Positions 1 through 6,788 of a stretch of 11,997 bases of DNA are shown one piece after another. This DNA is from Actinomycetota bacterium. Lineage in GTDB: Bacteria > Actinomycetota > Actinomycetes > Nanopelagicales > Nanopelagicaceae. The notes under the pieces were generated by a model. It searched no databases. It was not told the DNA's origin and worked only from the letters and a program-made list of their open reading frames with translations. The stretch spans positions 1 to 11,997 of the forward strand of contig NSHZ01000045.1 of assembly GCA_002737595.1 (NCBI GenBank). The letters are read 5' to 3'. Position 1 is the stretch's first letter. Each line of letters starts with the position of its first letter. Position numbers and translations under genes: made by a program.

Positions 1-843
1 TGTGGAGGTCCAAGCCCATTTCAAACAACGTCCCGAAATAACAGCAAGTGAGTGTCGGCGATATGCCGCCGTACCACGCACATCGTCGATGGGCCTTGAT
101 GCGGCAGCGACAAGAGCACCAAATTCCTTCATCATTTCTGGGGTCACAGCGCTGCCGTTCACCCAATCTAGATGAGTAGCTGCGTAGCTTTCTGCTTCAT
201 GCGCACGCAAAGGCGTTGGCCCCGCAGAGCCGATGCCGGTACCAACGCTCTTGTTTTTCGCATCTATCGCGATACCAAACGAACAGACTGCAATGACCAT
301 GGCATTGCGGGTACCGATCTTTGAATATTGCTGTCCGCCGCGTGCCTTAGGAATAAGAACGCTGGTAATAATTTCGTCGGGGTTCATCGCATTTTTCTTT
401 GGACCTAAAAAGAACTCATTGATATCGATTGCACGAGTTCCGTTGACGCTCGCAACATTGACAGCTGCACCGCTTGCTAGGAGTGGTGGATGTGCATCTC
501 CCGCAGGCGATGCTGACCCCAAGTTGCCACCTACGCCGCCCTTGTTACGAATCTGTAACGAGCCGACGGTGCGTGAAGCCATTGCTAAGCCGGGAAGTTC
601 CTTGGCTAATTCTTGATATATCCGCGTATAGGGAACTCCCGCGCCAAGGAGAATGGAATCTCCTTGATCGCTCCACTCACTCAATTCTGAAATGGCGCTG
701 AGATCGAGGAGTGTTTCTGGACGCTTACGATCAAAATTCAATTCGACCATGACATCGGTACCGCCGTTGATACATAAGGCAGTGGGGTGAGTTGATTTCA
801 GCGCGAGTGCGTCAATCAGTGTTGCCGGTCTAAAGAACTCCAT
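1..843 (-). CDS. Xanthine dehydrogenase FAD-binding subunit (partial, 3' end beyond window)
   Basis: This is an open frame of 281 codons on the minus strand that runs off the left edge with no stop. The protein begins MEFFRPATLIDAL. It carries the two FAD-contact motifs of the CoxM/XdhB/CutM family: INGGTD at residues 25-30 and RNKGGVGGNLGSASPAGD at 99-116. It ends in a YRRH...RCLKWAW segment typical of the family's C-terminus, so little is probably missing. In this family the subunit passes electrons between the molybdenum subunit and NAD+ during hypoxanthine/xanthine oxidation to urate. The start is the ATG at 843, preceded by a GGGGAG ribosome site 7 nt upstream. It lies 12 nt after the uricase stop, so it is the next gene of the urate operon. 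The Mo-cofactor and 2Fe-2S subunits would be expected further downstream, outside the window. The substrate assignment rests on context, because the same fold serves CO, nicotinate and aldehyde dehydrogenases. Confidence 0.9.
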   Translation of the reverse strand, partial: MEFFRPATLIDALALKSTHPTALCINGGTDVMVELNFDRKRPETLLDLSAISELSEWSDQGDSILLGAGVPYTRIYQELAKELPGLAMASRTVGSLQIRNKGGVGGNLGSASPAGDAHPPLLASGAAVNVASVNGTRAIDINEFFLGPKKNAMNPDEIITSVLIPKARGGQQYSKIGTRNAMVIAVCSFGIAIDAKNKSVGTGIGSAGPTPLRAHEAESYAATHLDWVNGSAVTPEMMKEFGALVAAASRPIDDVRGTAAYRRHSLAVISGRCLKWAWTST

Positions 844-855
844 GCGATATCTCCC

Positions 856-1770
856 CTACCAAGCCGGCCAGGTAAAGCCGGCGTCAGATGCATCGTCTTG
901 CGTGACTACCGCTTCGATCAAACCATACGGGCGATCAGCGGCGAAGTAGACCTCATTGTCGTTCTCGAGGCCAAAAGGTGAGAGGTCAACAAGGAAGTGA
1001 TGCTTATTAGGAAGGCTGAGGCGCACGGCTGAAATCTCGGGTTGTTGAGTAATTGCTTCTTTGCCCATCTCGAAGAGGGTCTGTTGAAGCGACAATGAAT
1101 AGTGGTCAGCAAAGACAGCCACCATAGTGTCACTCGCTTGCGTAAAACTCTTACCGAAGTCCTTCTTCTTGATAGCCGAAAAGTCGTGGCTATTATGGCG
1201 CCACTTGGCACTTACCTGAGTGGCCATGATGCGATCCGTGGCATCTGGCAGCGTGGTGTATTCATCTCTAATAAATCCGGTGAACTCGCTATCGCTCGTC
1301 TTGAGAACTACGAGATCTTCAAGACCGCTGCTGACGTAAGCCACTTTTTCTCCGTTTGCTCCGCGTTCTACAACTACGCGAGCGGTGCGCTTCATTGAAC
1401 TATTCTTTTGAAAGGCACGCGGATGTGGCTTTCCATTAACGCTGATGCGCTCCCACATAAATTGTTCTAAGCGCACCTCAGCACGAGAAACGTGTCTTTG
1501 GGTATCTAAGAAATGTTCGCAAAGCGTGAGACCAAAAGTCTCTGGCTCCATTGCAGGAAATTTCTGGGCAAACGCATAGACCGTATTCTTCTGCGTATCA
1601 GTAGGAAGAACTTTCGCATTTGAACCGGTGAGGTGGGTATCTTCGAGATCTCCGCTCAGTTGTACAGAGACGTTGAGATCAAGAATGTGATGAGTCCCTT
1701 GCTCGCGAGTGATGCGAACAACTCTATTTTCCGCCTTGCCATAACGGTTATCGCCTAAAACGATATTCAT
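856..1770 (-). CDS. uaZ: Uricase (urate oxidase)
   Basis: This 304-residue protein has the usual length for cofactor-free uricases, which oxidise urate with O2 to 5-hydroxyisourate and H2O2. It has two tandem T-fold halves. Expected active-site residues are visible: Lys12 in the GKAENRV motif, Thr57 in LPTDTQKNTVYA, Phe163 in SEFTGF, Arg180 in ATDRIMAT, Gln229 in SLSLQQTL and Asn255 in LPNKHHF. The C-terminus is DAGFTWPAW, with no obvious SRL peroxisomal-type tail, as expected for a bacterium. The ATG at 1770 sits 2 nt after the stop of the hydroxyisourate hydrolase gene. Its ribosome site GAGGGAG is encoded within the last codons (Arg-Gly-Ser) of that gene, which implies coupled translation. 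The product is unstable, and the two upstream genes encode the enzymes that process it. Confidence 0.97.
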   Translation of the reverse strand: MNIVLGDNRYGKAENRVVRITREQGTHHILDLNVSVQLSGDLEDTHLTGSNAKVLPTDTQKNTVYAFAQKFPAMEPETFGLTLCEHFLDTQRHVSRAEVRLEQFMWERISVNGKPHPRAFQKNSSMKRTARVVVERGANGEKVAYVSSGLEDLVVLKTSDSEFTGFIRDEYTTLPDATDRIMATQVSAKWRHNSHDFSAIKKKDFGKSFTQASDTMVAVFADHYSLSLQQTLFEMGKEAITQQPEISAVRLSLPNKHHFLVDLSPFGLENDNEVYFAADRPYGLIEAVVTQDDASDAGFTWPAW

Positions 1771-1772
1771 TA

Positions 1773-2099
1773 TTAACTCCCTCGATACGTAGAAAAACTA
1801 AATGGGCTCAGCAGAAGTGGTACGTGATAGTGCCGAGTTATATCTGTGACAACAAAATCAATGTTGATGTTTGAATAGAAAGATTCGCGCGCGTCTTTTG
1901 CAAAGTAAGAAGCAACTTCAAAAGTAAGTGTGTGGTTACCAGCCTGTAAGGACTTGCCTTCAAGGAGATCAGGTACCCGGCCATCAGAGTTAGTGGTAGC
2001 GCTCGCTTGGGTGACGCCGTTGATTGAGTGACTTACTTTTATGGCGACACCTGGCATCCCAGTAGTAGTATCGAGTACGTGAGTTGAGAGTCCGCTCAT
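1773..2099 (-). CDS. uraH: 5-hydroxyisourate hydrolase (transthyretin-like)
   Basis: This 108-residue protein has the full length of the transthyretin-related hydrolase family. It opens the ring of 5-hydroxyisourate, the uricase product, to give OHCU. Signature motifs are LSTHVLD at residues 4-10 (catalytic His7), SDGR at 38-41 (Arg41), RHYHVPLLLSP at 89-99 (His92), and the diagnostic C-terminal tetrapeptide YRGS at 105-108. The absence of a signal peptide suggests a cytoplasmic enzyme, probably a homotetramer as in the family. The ATG overlaps the stop of the OHCU decarboxylase gene in an ATGA, and a TGGAGGA ribosome site lies just upstream inside that gene. The gene order decarboxylase-hydrolase-uricase is the reverse of the order in which the reactions occur. 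Confidence 0.97.
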   Translation of the reverse strand: MSGLSTHVLDTTTGMPGVAIKVSHSINGVTQASATTNSDGRVPDLLEGKSLQAGNHTLTFEVASYFAKDARESFYSNINIDFVVTDITRHYHVPLLLSPFSFSTYRGS

Positions 2100-2587
2100 G
2101 ATTCCTCCAGAAGTTTGTTAACGCGAATGCGATTGATAAGTCTGAGTTGTTCGCGCGCTTCTTCGATTTCTACATCAGGATCGTTATCGATCCGCCGTAA
2201 ACATTCATTCAACATGTACTCCGCGCTCTTGCCTGTGGCGCAAATAAGAAAGACATGATTGAACTTTTCCTCATAGGAAAAGTTAGCCGCACGTAAGTCG
2301 TCAAGGATTTTGATATCTGCCTGCGAAACCTTTGATTGCTCGGCCGATGACCATGCAGAGTGTGGCTTTCTATCTCCAATGCGCGGATGTCCAGAAAATC
2401 CTAGAAGCAGGCCGGCGTGATCCAAATCTGCACTTGCTTGGTCAGCCGCGTGTTCCAGGGCAGGAAGGTCTTGGAAGGGTCGGGCCGCAGCCATGGCGGC
2501 GCAAAAAGTCGGGGCGACACAGCAGCGCGCGAAGAGCTCCTCGGCCTGTGCGGCGCCCAACGCGTTTATCTCCCCAAGCGTTGGCAC
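2096..2587 (-). CDS. uraD: OHCU decarboxylase
   Basis: This 163-residue protein belongs to the 2-oxo-4-hydroxy-4-carboxy-5-ureidoimidazoline decarboxylase family, which stereospecifically yields (S)-allantoin. Visible motifs are LFARCCVAP near residue 18, AAARPF at 33-38, FSGHPRIGD at 64-72 (catalytic His67), SAEQ at 81-84 (catalytic Glu83), FNHVFLICATGKSA at 109-122 and LRLINRIRV near the C-terminus. The start is GTG at 2587. An in-frame TAG lies directly before it, so no longer start is possible, and no clear ribosome site precedes it. A -35/-10 pair ends 6 nt before the GTG, so the mRNA probably begins at the start codon (leaderless). It is the first gene of the urate operon, and its 3' end overlaps uraH by 4 nt. 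Confidence 0.95.
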   Translation of the reverse strand: MPTLGEINALGAAQAEELFARCCVAPTFCAAMAAARPFQDLPALEHAADQASADLDHAGLLLGFSGHPRIGDRKPHSAWSSAEQSKVSQADIKILDDLRAANFSYEEKFNHVFLICATGKSAEYMLNECLRRIDNDPDVEIEEAREQLRLINRIRVNKLLEES

Positions 2588-2593
2588 CTACTA

Positions 2594-2622
2594 AGGGTAG
2601 GTTGCGAAGAGGATGGGGTCAA
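2594..2622 (-). promoter_or_regulatory. Predicted promoter of the urate operon (leaderless)
   Basis: On the minus strand a TTGACC -35 box (2622-2617) is separated by 17 nt from a TACCCT -10 box (2599-2594), which fits the actinobacterial TAnnnT pattern. Six nucleotides separate the -10 box from the GTG start of uraD at 2587, so the predicted first transcribed base is the G of the start codon. The lack of a ribosome site before the GTG agrees with this. The -35 box lies inside a palindrome, so a repressor could block it. The promoter is inferred from sequence only. Confidence 0.6.
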
Positions 2623-2633
2623 CAATCTGTTGA
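2619..2633. promoter_or_regulatory. Candidate operator palindrome over the urate-operon -35 box
   Basis: This is a perfect inverted repeat TCAACA-atc-TGTTGA. It is flanked by GGGG on one side and, after an AAA bulge, CCCC on the other (2615-2640), giving a larger imperfect dyad. It covers the -35 element of the predicted uraD promoter and lies about 60 nt downstream of the regulator gene stop, a placement typical of a local repressor site. Binding by the neighbouring regulator is an inference. Confidence 0.45.
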
Positions 2634-2659
2634 AAACCCCTCCTTGGAACCCGCCGGCT

Positions 2660-2703
2660 CTTATGCGGGTCTTATGCGGGTCTTATGCGGGTCTTATGAG
2701 GTG
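2660..2703. repeat. 11-bp tandem repeats between regulator and urate operon
   Basis: Three identical, perfectly contiguous copies of CTTATGCGGGT lie at 2660-2670, 2671-2681 and 2682-2692. A degenerate fourth copy (CTTATGAGGTG) at 2693-2703 reaches into the last codons and stop of the regulator gene. On the transcribed strand each perfect unit reads ACCCGCATAAG. A GCGGGT in the same strand (2654-2649) can pair with any of the three ACCCGC units to form short stems with loops of 10, 21 or 32 nt. The block may be a slippage-prone array or part of an attenuator or terminator between the two transcription units. Confidence 0.85.
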
Positions 2704-3161
2704 GCGTTGAGGTAGTTATAGACGGTGAAGCGGGAGACCCCAAGGCGATCGGCCACATCTTCCACGCTGCCACGCAGGTTGAAGGCGCCGCGCTCTTCCA
2801 GGACTTTTACGGCTCGCTGCTTATCCTCGCGAGAGAGCTCCTCAAGGCCGGCTCCCATCTCCACCTCAACTCGCAGGAGGAGACGCTCGAGCGCGTCGTG
2901 GATCCCGGGTTTGCGAGGAACTGAATCTGAAGTGGTCACTTGAAAGCTGATGCGAGCTGCCCCCCCATCAATAGCGGCTTCGACGATGGCCGGCAGTGAG
3001 GCTATTACTTCGGCTCGATCTCCCACGGCGCTGGTACCAAAGGGACCGAACTCTGTCTCAAGCCCAGCTCCAGCGGCGGCCATCTCGGCAGCTTTGGCAT
3101 GTTCTGGCGTGCGACCAATAACGAAAGGCTCAGTGGTGAACTCGACTCTAATCCGATTCAT
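2694..3161 (-). CDS. Putative regulator: thiamine-binding-protein-like domain fused to YheO/DauR-type HTH
   Basis: With the start chosen here the protein has 155 residues. Residues 3-76 (RIRVEFTTEPF..., EFGPFGTSAVGD, and GGAARISFQV at the end) resemble the small ferredoxin-like domain of MTH1187/YkoF thiamine-binding proteins. After a linker, residues about 108-152 contain RGAFNLRGSVEDVADRLGVS and FTVYNYLN, which match the C-terminal helix-turn-helix of YheO/DauR-type regulators (HTH_22). A ligand-responsive transcription factor for the flanking transporter and urate genes is inferred. The frame is open upstream to 3236. Possible starts are ATG 3191, overlapping the permease gene by 11 nt, and ATG 3161, 19 nt after the permease stop. 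I prefer 3161 because the domain begins MNRIRVEF, although neither start has a strong ribosome site. The gene is the last of the transporter operon and directly precedes the urate operon promoter. Confidence 0.75.
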   Translation of the reverse strand: MNRIRVEFTTEPFVIGRTPEHAKAAEMAAAGAGLETEFGPFGTSAVGDRAEVIASLPAIVEAAIDGGAARISFQVTTSDSVPRKPGIHDALERLLLRVEVEMGAGLEELSREDKQRAVKVLEERGAFNLRGSVEDVADRLGVSRFTVYNYLNATS

Positions 3162-3180
3162 TAATTTCGTGTCACTTTCA

Positions 3181-4122
3181 TTAGCGTTCATCTCGTACGA
3201 ATGGAAGACCAAGTGCTGCTGGGGCTCCTGCGCCACGTGTTCTGCGGTTTGCGGTAAGCACCACCAGGATCACCACTGTAAGGAGATAAGGAAGCATTGC
3301 CAAAAATTCGGCGGGTATCACGGTGATTCCTTTTGCCTGGAGGGCAAAGTTTGCTTGCAGGGCGACACCAAAGAGATAGGCACCTCCGATTACTCTCAAG
3401 GGGCGCCATGATGCAAAGACCACAAGGGCCAATGCAATCCAGCCAATTCCGTTTGTAGTACCAGCCTGGCTCCAAGCCGGAACGATTCGAAGAATGACAT
3501 AGGAACCACCAAAGCCGGCGAGTAGACCACCGACAATAACGTGTGCATAACGCATGCGAACTACACTGAGTCCCATTGCATCAGCAGTTGCTGGATTTTC
3601 GCCCACTGCTCGTAAACTCAAACCAGTGCGAGTCCGGTTGAGATAGAGGGATGCAAGAAGAGCCACAAACCAAGAGAAGTAAACAAGCCCATCCTGCTTA
3701 AAGAGCACGGGCCCGACTGCAGGAATTTCACTGAGAAACGGAATTTGCAATTTATTGAAACTCTTTTCCAGACCAGCTCCCTCGATCGGTTTACCAATAA
3801 AGGATGCGAGCCCGGTGCCAAAGATCGTGAGGGCTAATCCACAAACGATCTGATTGGCGCGCAGAGAAATTGCCAACGTTGCATGAATTAAAGCTAAGAG
3901 AGCGCCCGCGATACCACCTGCAATGAAGCCAAGAAGGGGAGAGCCTGTCTTGTTAACTACGAGAAATGTTGTCACTGCGCCGATGAGCATCATTCCTTCC
4001 ATGCCCAGGTTGATGACGCCAGCGCGCTCACTGATCACTCCACCAATCGCGGCGAAGACAAGTGGCGTACCAGTACCGATTGCACCTGCAAGAGTAAGAA
4101 TCAATACGGATTCTTGTGTCAT
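3181..4122 (-). CDS. Nucleoside-type ABC transporter permease 2 (BmpC/NupQ-like)
   Basis: This 313-residue, strongly hydrophobic protein has about eight to ten predicted membrane segments. It belongs to the branched-chain/ribose/BMP permease superfamily (BPD_transp_2). The N-terminal hydrophobic segment is followed by ISERAGVINLGMEGMMLIGA at about 30-49, the conserved stretch of the second permease in purine-nucleoside transporters. A cytoplasmic coupling region, RAVGENPATADAMGLSV, lies near the middle, and the C-terminus is basic (TANRRTRGAGAP). It would form the inner-membrane channel together with the upstream permease. The ATG at 4122 overlaps the stop of that gene in ATGA, giving tight translational coupling. 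Substrate specificity cannot be read from the sequence. Purine nucleosides are favoured by the family and by the downstream urate genes. Confidence 0.9.
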   Translation of the reverse strand: MTQESVLILTLAGAIGTGTPLVFAAIGGVISERAGVINLGMEGMMLIGAVTTFLVVNKTGSPLLGFIAGGIAGALLALIHATLAISLRANQIVCGLALTIFGTGLASFIGKPIEGAGLEKSFNKLQIPFLSEIPAVGPVLFKQDGLVYFSWFVALLASLYLNRTRTGLSLRAVGENPATADAMGLSVVRMRYAHVIVGGLLAGFGGSYVILRIVPAWSQAGTTNGIGWIALALVVFASWRPLRVIGGAYLFGVALQANFALQAKGITVIPAEFLAMLPYLLTVVILVVLTANRRTRGAGAPAALGLPFVRDER

Positions 4123-5210
4123 GCCGACACCTCTACTCTCTTAGAGACTTTCAATCGGTAACGGACGAAGAGTTCACCAGCAAGGGCAAGTAGGAGAATC
4201 AATCCTTGCAAAGTGGTGGCGATTGCCGACGGAACTGATTCTGTGCCCAAACTTTGTAGTGCAGATGCACTGTTCTGCAATCCACCAAACCCGATGGCGA
4301 TAATGACAGCTCCAAATGGATTGAGTCGAGCAAGAGTGGCTACGATGATGCCTGCATAACCAAGGCCAATGGCCAGACCGTTCGGGTCTAGAGCATGCGC
4401 GCGGCCAGCAACTTCGCTGGCGCCAGCTAAACCAGCCAAGCCTCCGGAAATGATCAGTACCGTGAAAGTCATGCGCTTTACAGGAACACCCGAGTAGCGC
4501 GCCGCATTAGGGGCATCTCCAAGCACTTTCATCTGATAACCGAAGCGCGTCTTACGAAGGAGGAACCAAATACCAACGGTGGCAATCAATGCTAGTACGA
4601 GTCCCCAGTGAATGCTCTGCGTGCCAAAGCGAGGTAGCCATGCATTTTGATCGATCTTCTTCCCCTGTGGGAAGTTTGTTGAAGTGGGATCGCGCCAGTA
4701 AGTAGATGAACCGTAAATGAGATATCGCATAAGAAAGAGCGCAACAAAGTTGAACATGAGCGTGGTGATGATTTCACTGGTGCCAAACCACGCACGGAAG
4801 AGAGCTGGCAGAGTCATCCAGACCATGCCGCCGACGATGCCAGCAATGAGTACAGCGGGAATCGCAAGTGCCGAGGAAGATGTACCGACTGCAATTCCCA
4901 CGCCTGATGCAAAGATGCCGCCGACAAAAAGTTGTCCCTCTGCGCCAATTGAGTAGAGATTTACTCGGAAAGCCACAAGTGCAGCTAGCGCAGTGAAGAT
5001 GAGTGGTGTTGCAGCAGCGAGAGTGTCACCGATTCCATAAAGGGTCGTGTATGAAGTTTGCGACATCGTCTTGAAAATGAGAATGGCATTGTATCCGGTG
5101 GCTTCCAAGAAGAGCCCGCCCACGAGGATGCCGAAAATGACGGAGAGAAGCGGCACCCCAATGAGGTGCCAAGATTTGACTGCACCACGTCGTTCTAACG
5201 AAATCTTCAT
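4119..5210 (-). CDS. Nucleoside-type ABC transporter permease 1 (BmpB/NupP-like)
   Basis: This 363-residue integral membrane protein is of the same permease superfamily as its downstream partner, but longer, as usual for the first permease of these systems. A first membrane segment lies at about residues 16-38 (LIGVPLLSVIFGILVGGLFL). It is followed by YGIGDTLAAATPLIFTALA, RVNLYSIGAEGQLFVGG (the conserved motif equivalent to the other permease's GVINLGMEGMMLIGA) and a coupling-helix region VLGDAPNAARYSGVPV. The sequence ends with a basic cytoplasmic tail (RYRLKVSKRVE). It heterodimerises with permease 2 by analogy with Nup/Bmp/Rns systems. Its ATG at 5210 overlaps the ATPase gene stop by 4 nt, and its own stop overlaps the next permease by 4 nt. 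Confidence 0.9.
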   Translation of the reverse strand: MKISLERRGAVKSWHLIGVPLLSVIFGILVGGLFLEATGYNAILIFKTMSQTSYTTLYGIGDTLAAATPLIFTALAALVAFRVNLYSIGAEGQLFVGGIFASGVGIAVGTSSSALAIPAVLIAGIVGGMVWMTLPALFRAWFGTSEIITTLMFNFVALFLMRYLIYGSSTYWRDPTSTNFPQGKKIDQNAWLPRFGTQSIHWGLVLALIATVGIWFLLRKTRFGYQMKVLGDAPNAARYSGVPVKRMTFTVLIISGGLAGLAGASEVAGRAHALDPNGLAIGLGYAGIIVATLARLNPFGAVIIAIGFGGLQNSASALQSLGTESVPSAIATTLQGLILLLALAGELFVRYRLKVSKRVEVSA

Positions 5211-6679
5211 GCGCTGGCCCCCGCCATCGCCAGACCAAGTGTGGTGACATCGGCACCTTCACCAGGGCACTCCATCACAATTTTGCCTTCGAAGATGACG
5301 TAAATACGATCGGAGAGCGCTCTCACTTCATCAAGATCTTCACTGATGAGAAGAATTGCACGGCCTTCTTTTCGGAGTTCGTTTAATTTGCTTCGCACAA
5401 ACTCCACAGCACCCACATCTAATCCCCAAGTAGGAGAAGAAACAATTAATACTTGCGGGTCGTGTCCCAGTTCACGCGCAAGAAGAACTTTCTGCACATT
5501 TCCACCGGAGAGCATTCGGGTTGCTGTCGATGCCCCAGGAGTCTTGATGCTGTAGGTAGTGATGGCTTCCTCAGCCTTAGCAACGGCGCTCTTATGATTC
5601 ACAAGAAATGGAAGGTCTTCGGTAAGCAACATGTTCTCTGAGATAGAGAGCGAAGGCGCTAACCCTGTTCCGTTTCTATCCTCCGGAACGTATGAAAGTC
5701 CAGCTTTGCGAGCCGCAATTGAACCCTTGCTGGTGACATCTGTGCCGCAAATTATTACGTGCCCATCAATAAGTGGCGTCAGACCAGCAATTCCTTCGGC
5801 CAGTGCGCGTTGGCCATTTCCTGAGACCCCAGCAATACCGACGATCTCCCCAGCCTTCACCACAATTGATGCGTCAGAGACGTGGCTTCGAGCGCTCTTT
5901 GCAGTTAAGCCACGTACTTCAAGTAGCGGTGCGCCAGCAGGTTTGGTGGCGCGGATCGCAGAGAGATCAACGTCTCTACCTACCATCATGCGAGCGAGCT
6001 CTTCACGAGATGTGTTTGCTACTGCAGTATTACCGACAACTCTCCCATCCCGCATCACAGTGACACGATCAGAGATATCCATAACTTCGCCAAGCTTGTG
6101 TGAAATAAAAATGACACTCTTGCCCTCATTGGCGAGCGTTCGCACTGAGTCAAAGAGAGTGGTGACCTCTTGTGGTGTAAGAACACTCGTAGGTTCGTCG
6201 AGCAGCAAAATCTGCGCACCTCGATAGAGCGTCTTAATAATCTCCACTCGTTGTTGCTCGCCGACCGTGAGTTCATTGATGCGAGCCCTTGGGTCTACTG
6301 GCAGTCCGTAGCGTTCACCAATTTCACGAACCGCTTCTTCCACTTTTTTTGTGGAAAGAATCCAATTTTGCTTTCGGTCTCCGAGAGAAATGTTTTCGGC
6401 AACCGTAAATTGTGAAACGAGGCGAAAGTGTTGATGCACCATTCCAATACCAAGTGCTAAACCGTGGCGAGGGCTCTTGAGCGCCACTCGTGCCCCATTG
6501 AGTTCCACGTGACCAGCATCTGGCTGGTAGAGCCCAGTAAGAATCGCTGCAAGAGTCGATTTGCCCGCGCCGTTCTCTCCAAGAAGTGAATGCACCTCGC
6601 CCGCCGATACGTCGAATGAGACGTCTTGGTTCGCAAGCACTCCTGGGAAGGATTTGCTGATATTGCGGGCTGCAATCAC
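5207..6679 (-). CDS. Nucleoside-type ABC transporter ATPase with two nucleotide-binding domains (NupO-like)
   Basis: This 490-residue protein has tandem ABC domains and energises the two permeases at the inner membrane face. Domain 1 has Walker A GENGAGKST (34-42), Q-loop Gln83, signature LTVGEQQR (137-144), Walker B ILLLDEPTS (157-165, Glu162) and switch His194. Domain 2 is degenerate in the way usual for the RbsA/Nup class. Its P-loop reads GVSGNGQR (284-291) without the GK[ST] lysine, the signature LSGGNVQK (390-397) is intact, Walker B reads VLIVSSPTWGLD without the catalytic Glu, and no switch His is seen (LLISED). Domain 1 is therefore probably the only catalytic site. The start is GTG at 6679, with ribosome site GAGGGAGAG a few nt upstream. 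It is separated from the binding-protein gene by a long hairpin, which suggests lower expression than the binding protein. Confidence 0.95.
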   Translation of the reverse strand: MIAARNISKSFPGVLANQDVSFDVSAGEVHSLLGENGAGKSTLAAILTGLYQPDAGHVELNGARVALKSPRHGLALGIGMVHQHFRLVSQFTVAENISLGDRKQNWILSTKKVEEAVREIGERYGLPVDPRARINELTVGEQQRVEIIKTLYRGAQILLLDEPTSVLTPQEVTTLFDSVRTLANEGKSVIFISHKLGEVMDISDRVTVMRDGRVVGNTAVANTSREELARMMVGRDVDLSAIRATKPAGAPLLEVRGLTAKSARSHVSDASIVVKAGEIVGIAGVSGNGQRALAEGIAGLTPLIDGHVIICGTDVTSKGSIAARKAGLSYVPEDRNGTGLAPSLSISENMLLTEDLPFLVNHKSAVAKAEEAITTYSIKTPGASTATRMLSGGNVQKVLLARELGHDPQVLIVSSPTWGLDVGAVEFVRSKLNELRKEGRAILLISEDLDEVRALSDRIYVIFEGKIVMECPGEGADVTTLGLAMAGASA

Positions 6680-6730
6680 AAACTCTCCCTCAATTGCTTA
6701 CTAGGAAAATATCTAGGTGGGACAAAATCT

Positions 6731-6770
6731 AAGGACGAACCTGAATCATGCCTGATTCAGGTTCGTCCTT
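6731..6770 (-). terminator. Strong hairpin between binding-protein and ATPase genes (attenuating terminator or RNA stabiliser)
   Basis: This is a perfect 18-bp inverted repeat: AAGGACGAACCTGAATCA at 6731-6748, loop TGCC at 6749-6752, and the exact complement at 6753-6770. One more T-A pair can form at 6730/6771. In the minus-strand transcript it follows the lipoprotein stop codon by about 18 nt and is followed by AGAUUUUGUCC, only a modest U-tract. It may be a partial terminator, or a 3' stem that protects the binding-protein mRNA. Either would raise binding-protein output over the membrane components, as seen in other ABC operons. Confidence 0.8.
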
Positions 6771-6788
6771 AAAAGGGGTATTGCTGAA

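Noticed and set aside
2565..2647. Good ribosome-site sequence AAGGAGG (2645-2639, minus strand) with a possible 19-codon TTG-started uORF overlapping the uraD start
   Set aside because: The TTG lies about 13 nt from the site, which is too far. The predicted promoter start lies downstream of it, so it would not be in the main transcript.
2332..2715. Plus-strand frames with a repeated peptide (LMRVLCGSY) crossing the 11-bp repeats
   Set aside because: They are antisense to uraD and the regulator. The peptide repeat is only a translation of the tandem DNA repeat, and no ribosome site is present.
2950..3411. 153-residue plus-strand frame with a Cys/His-rich segment
   Set aside because: It crosses the junction of two convincing minus-strand genes (permease and regulator). 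The Cys/His run is an antisense reading of the permease C-terminus, and spacing does not match a known zinc motif.
5631..6227. 198-residue open frame antisense to the transporter ATPase gene
   Set aside because: The opposite strand encodes intact ABC motifs over the same span. The antisense translation is Ser/Pro/Thr-rich without a fold signature.
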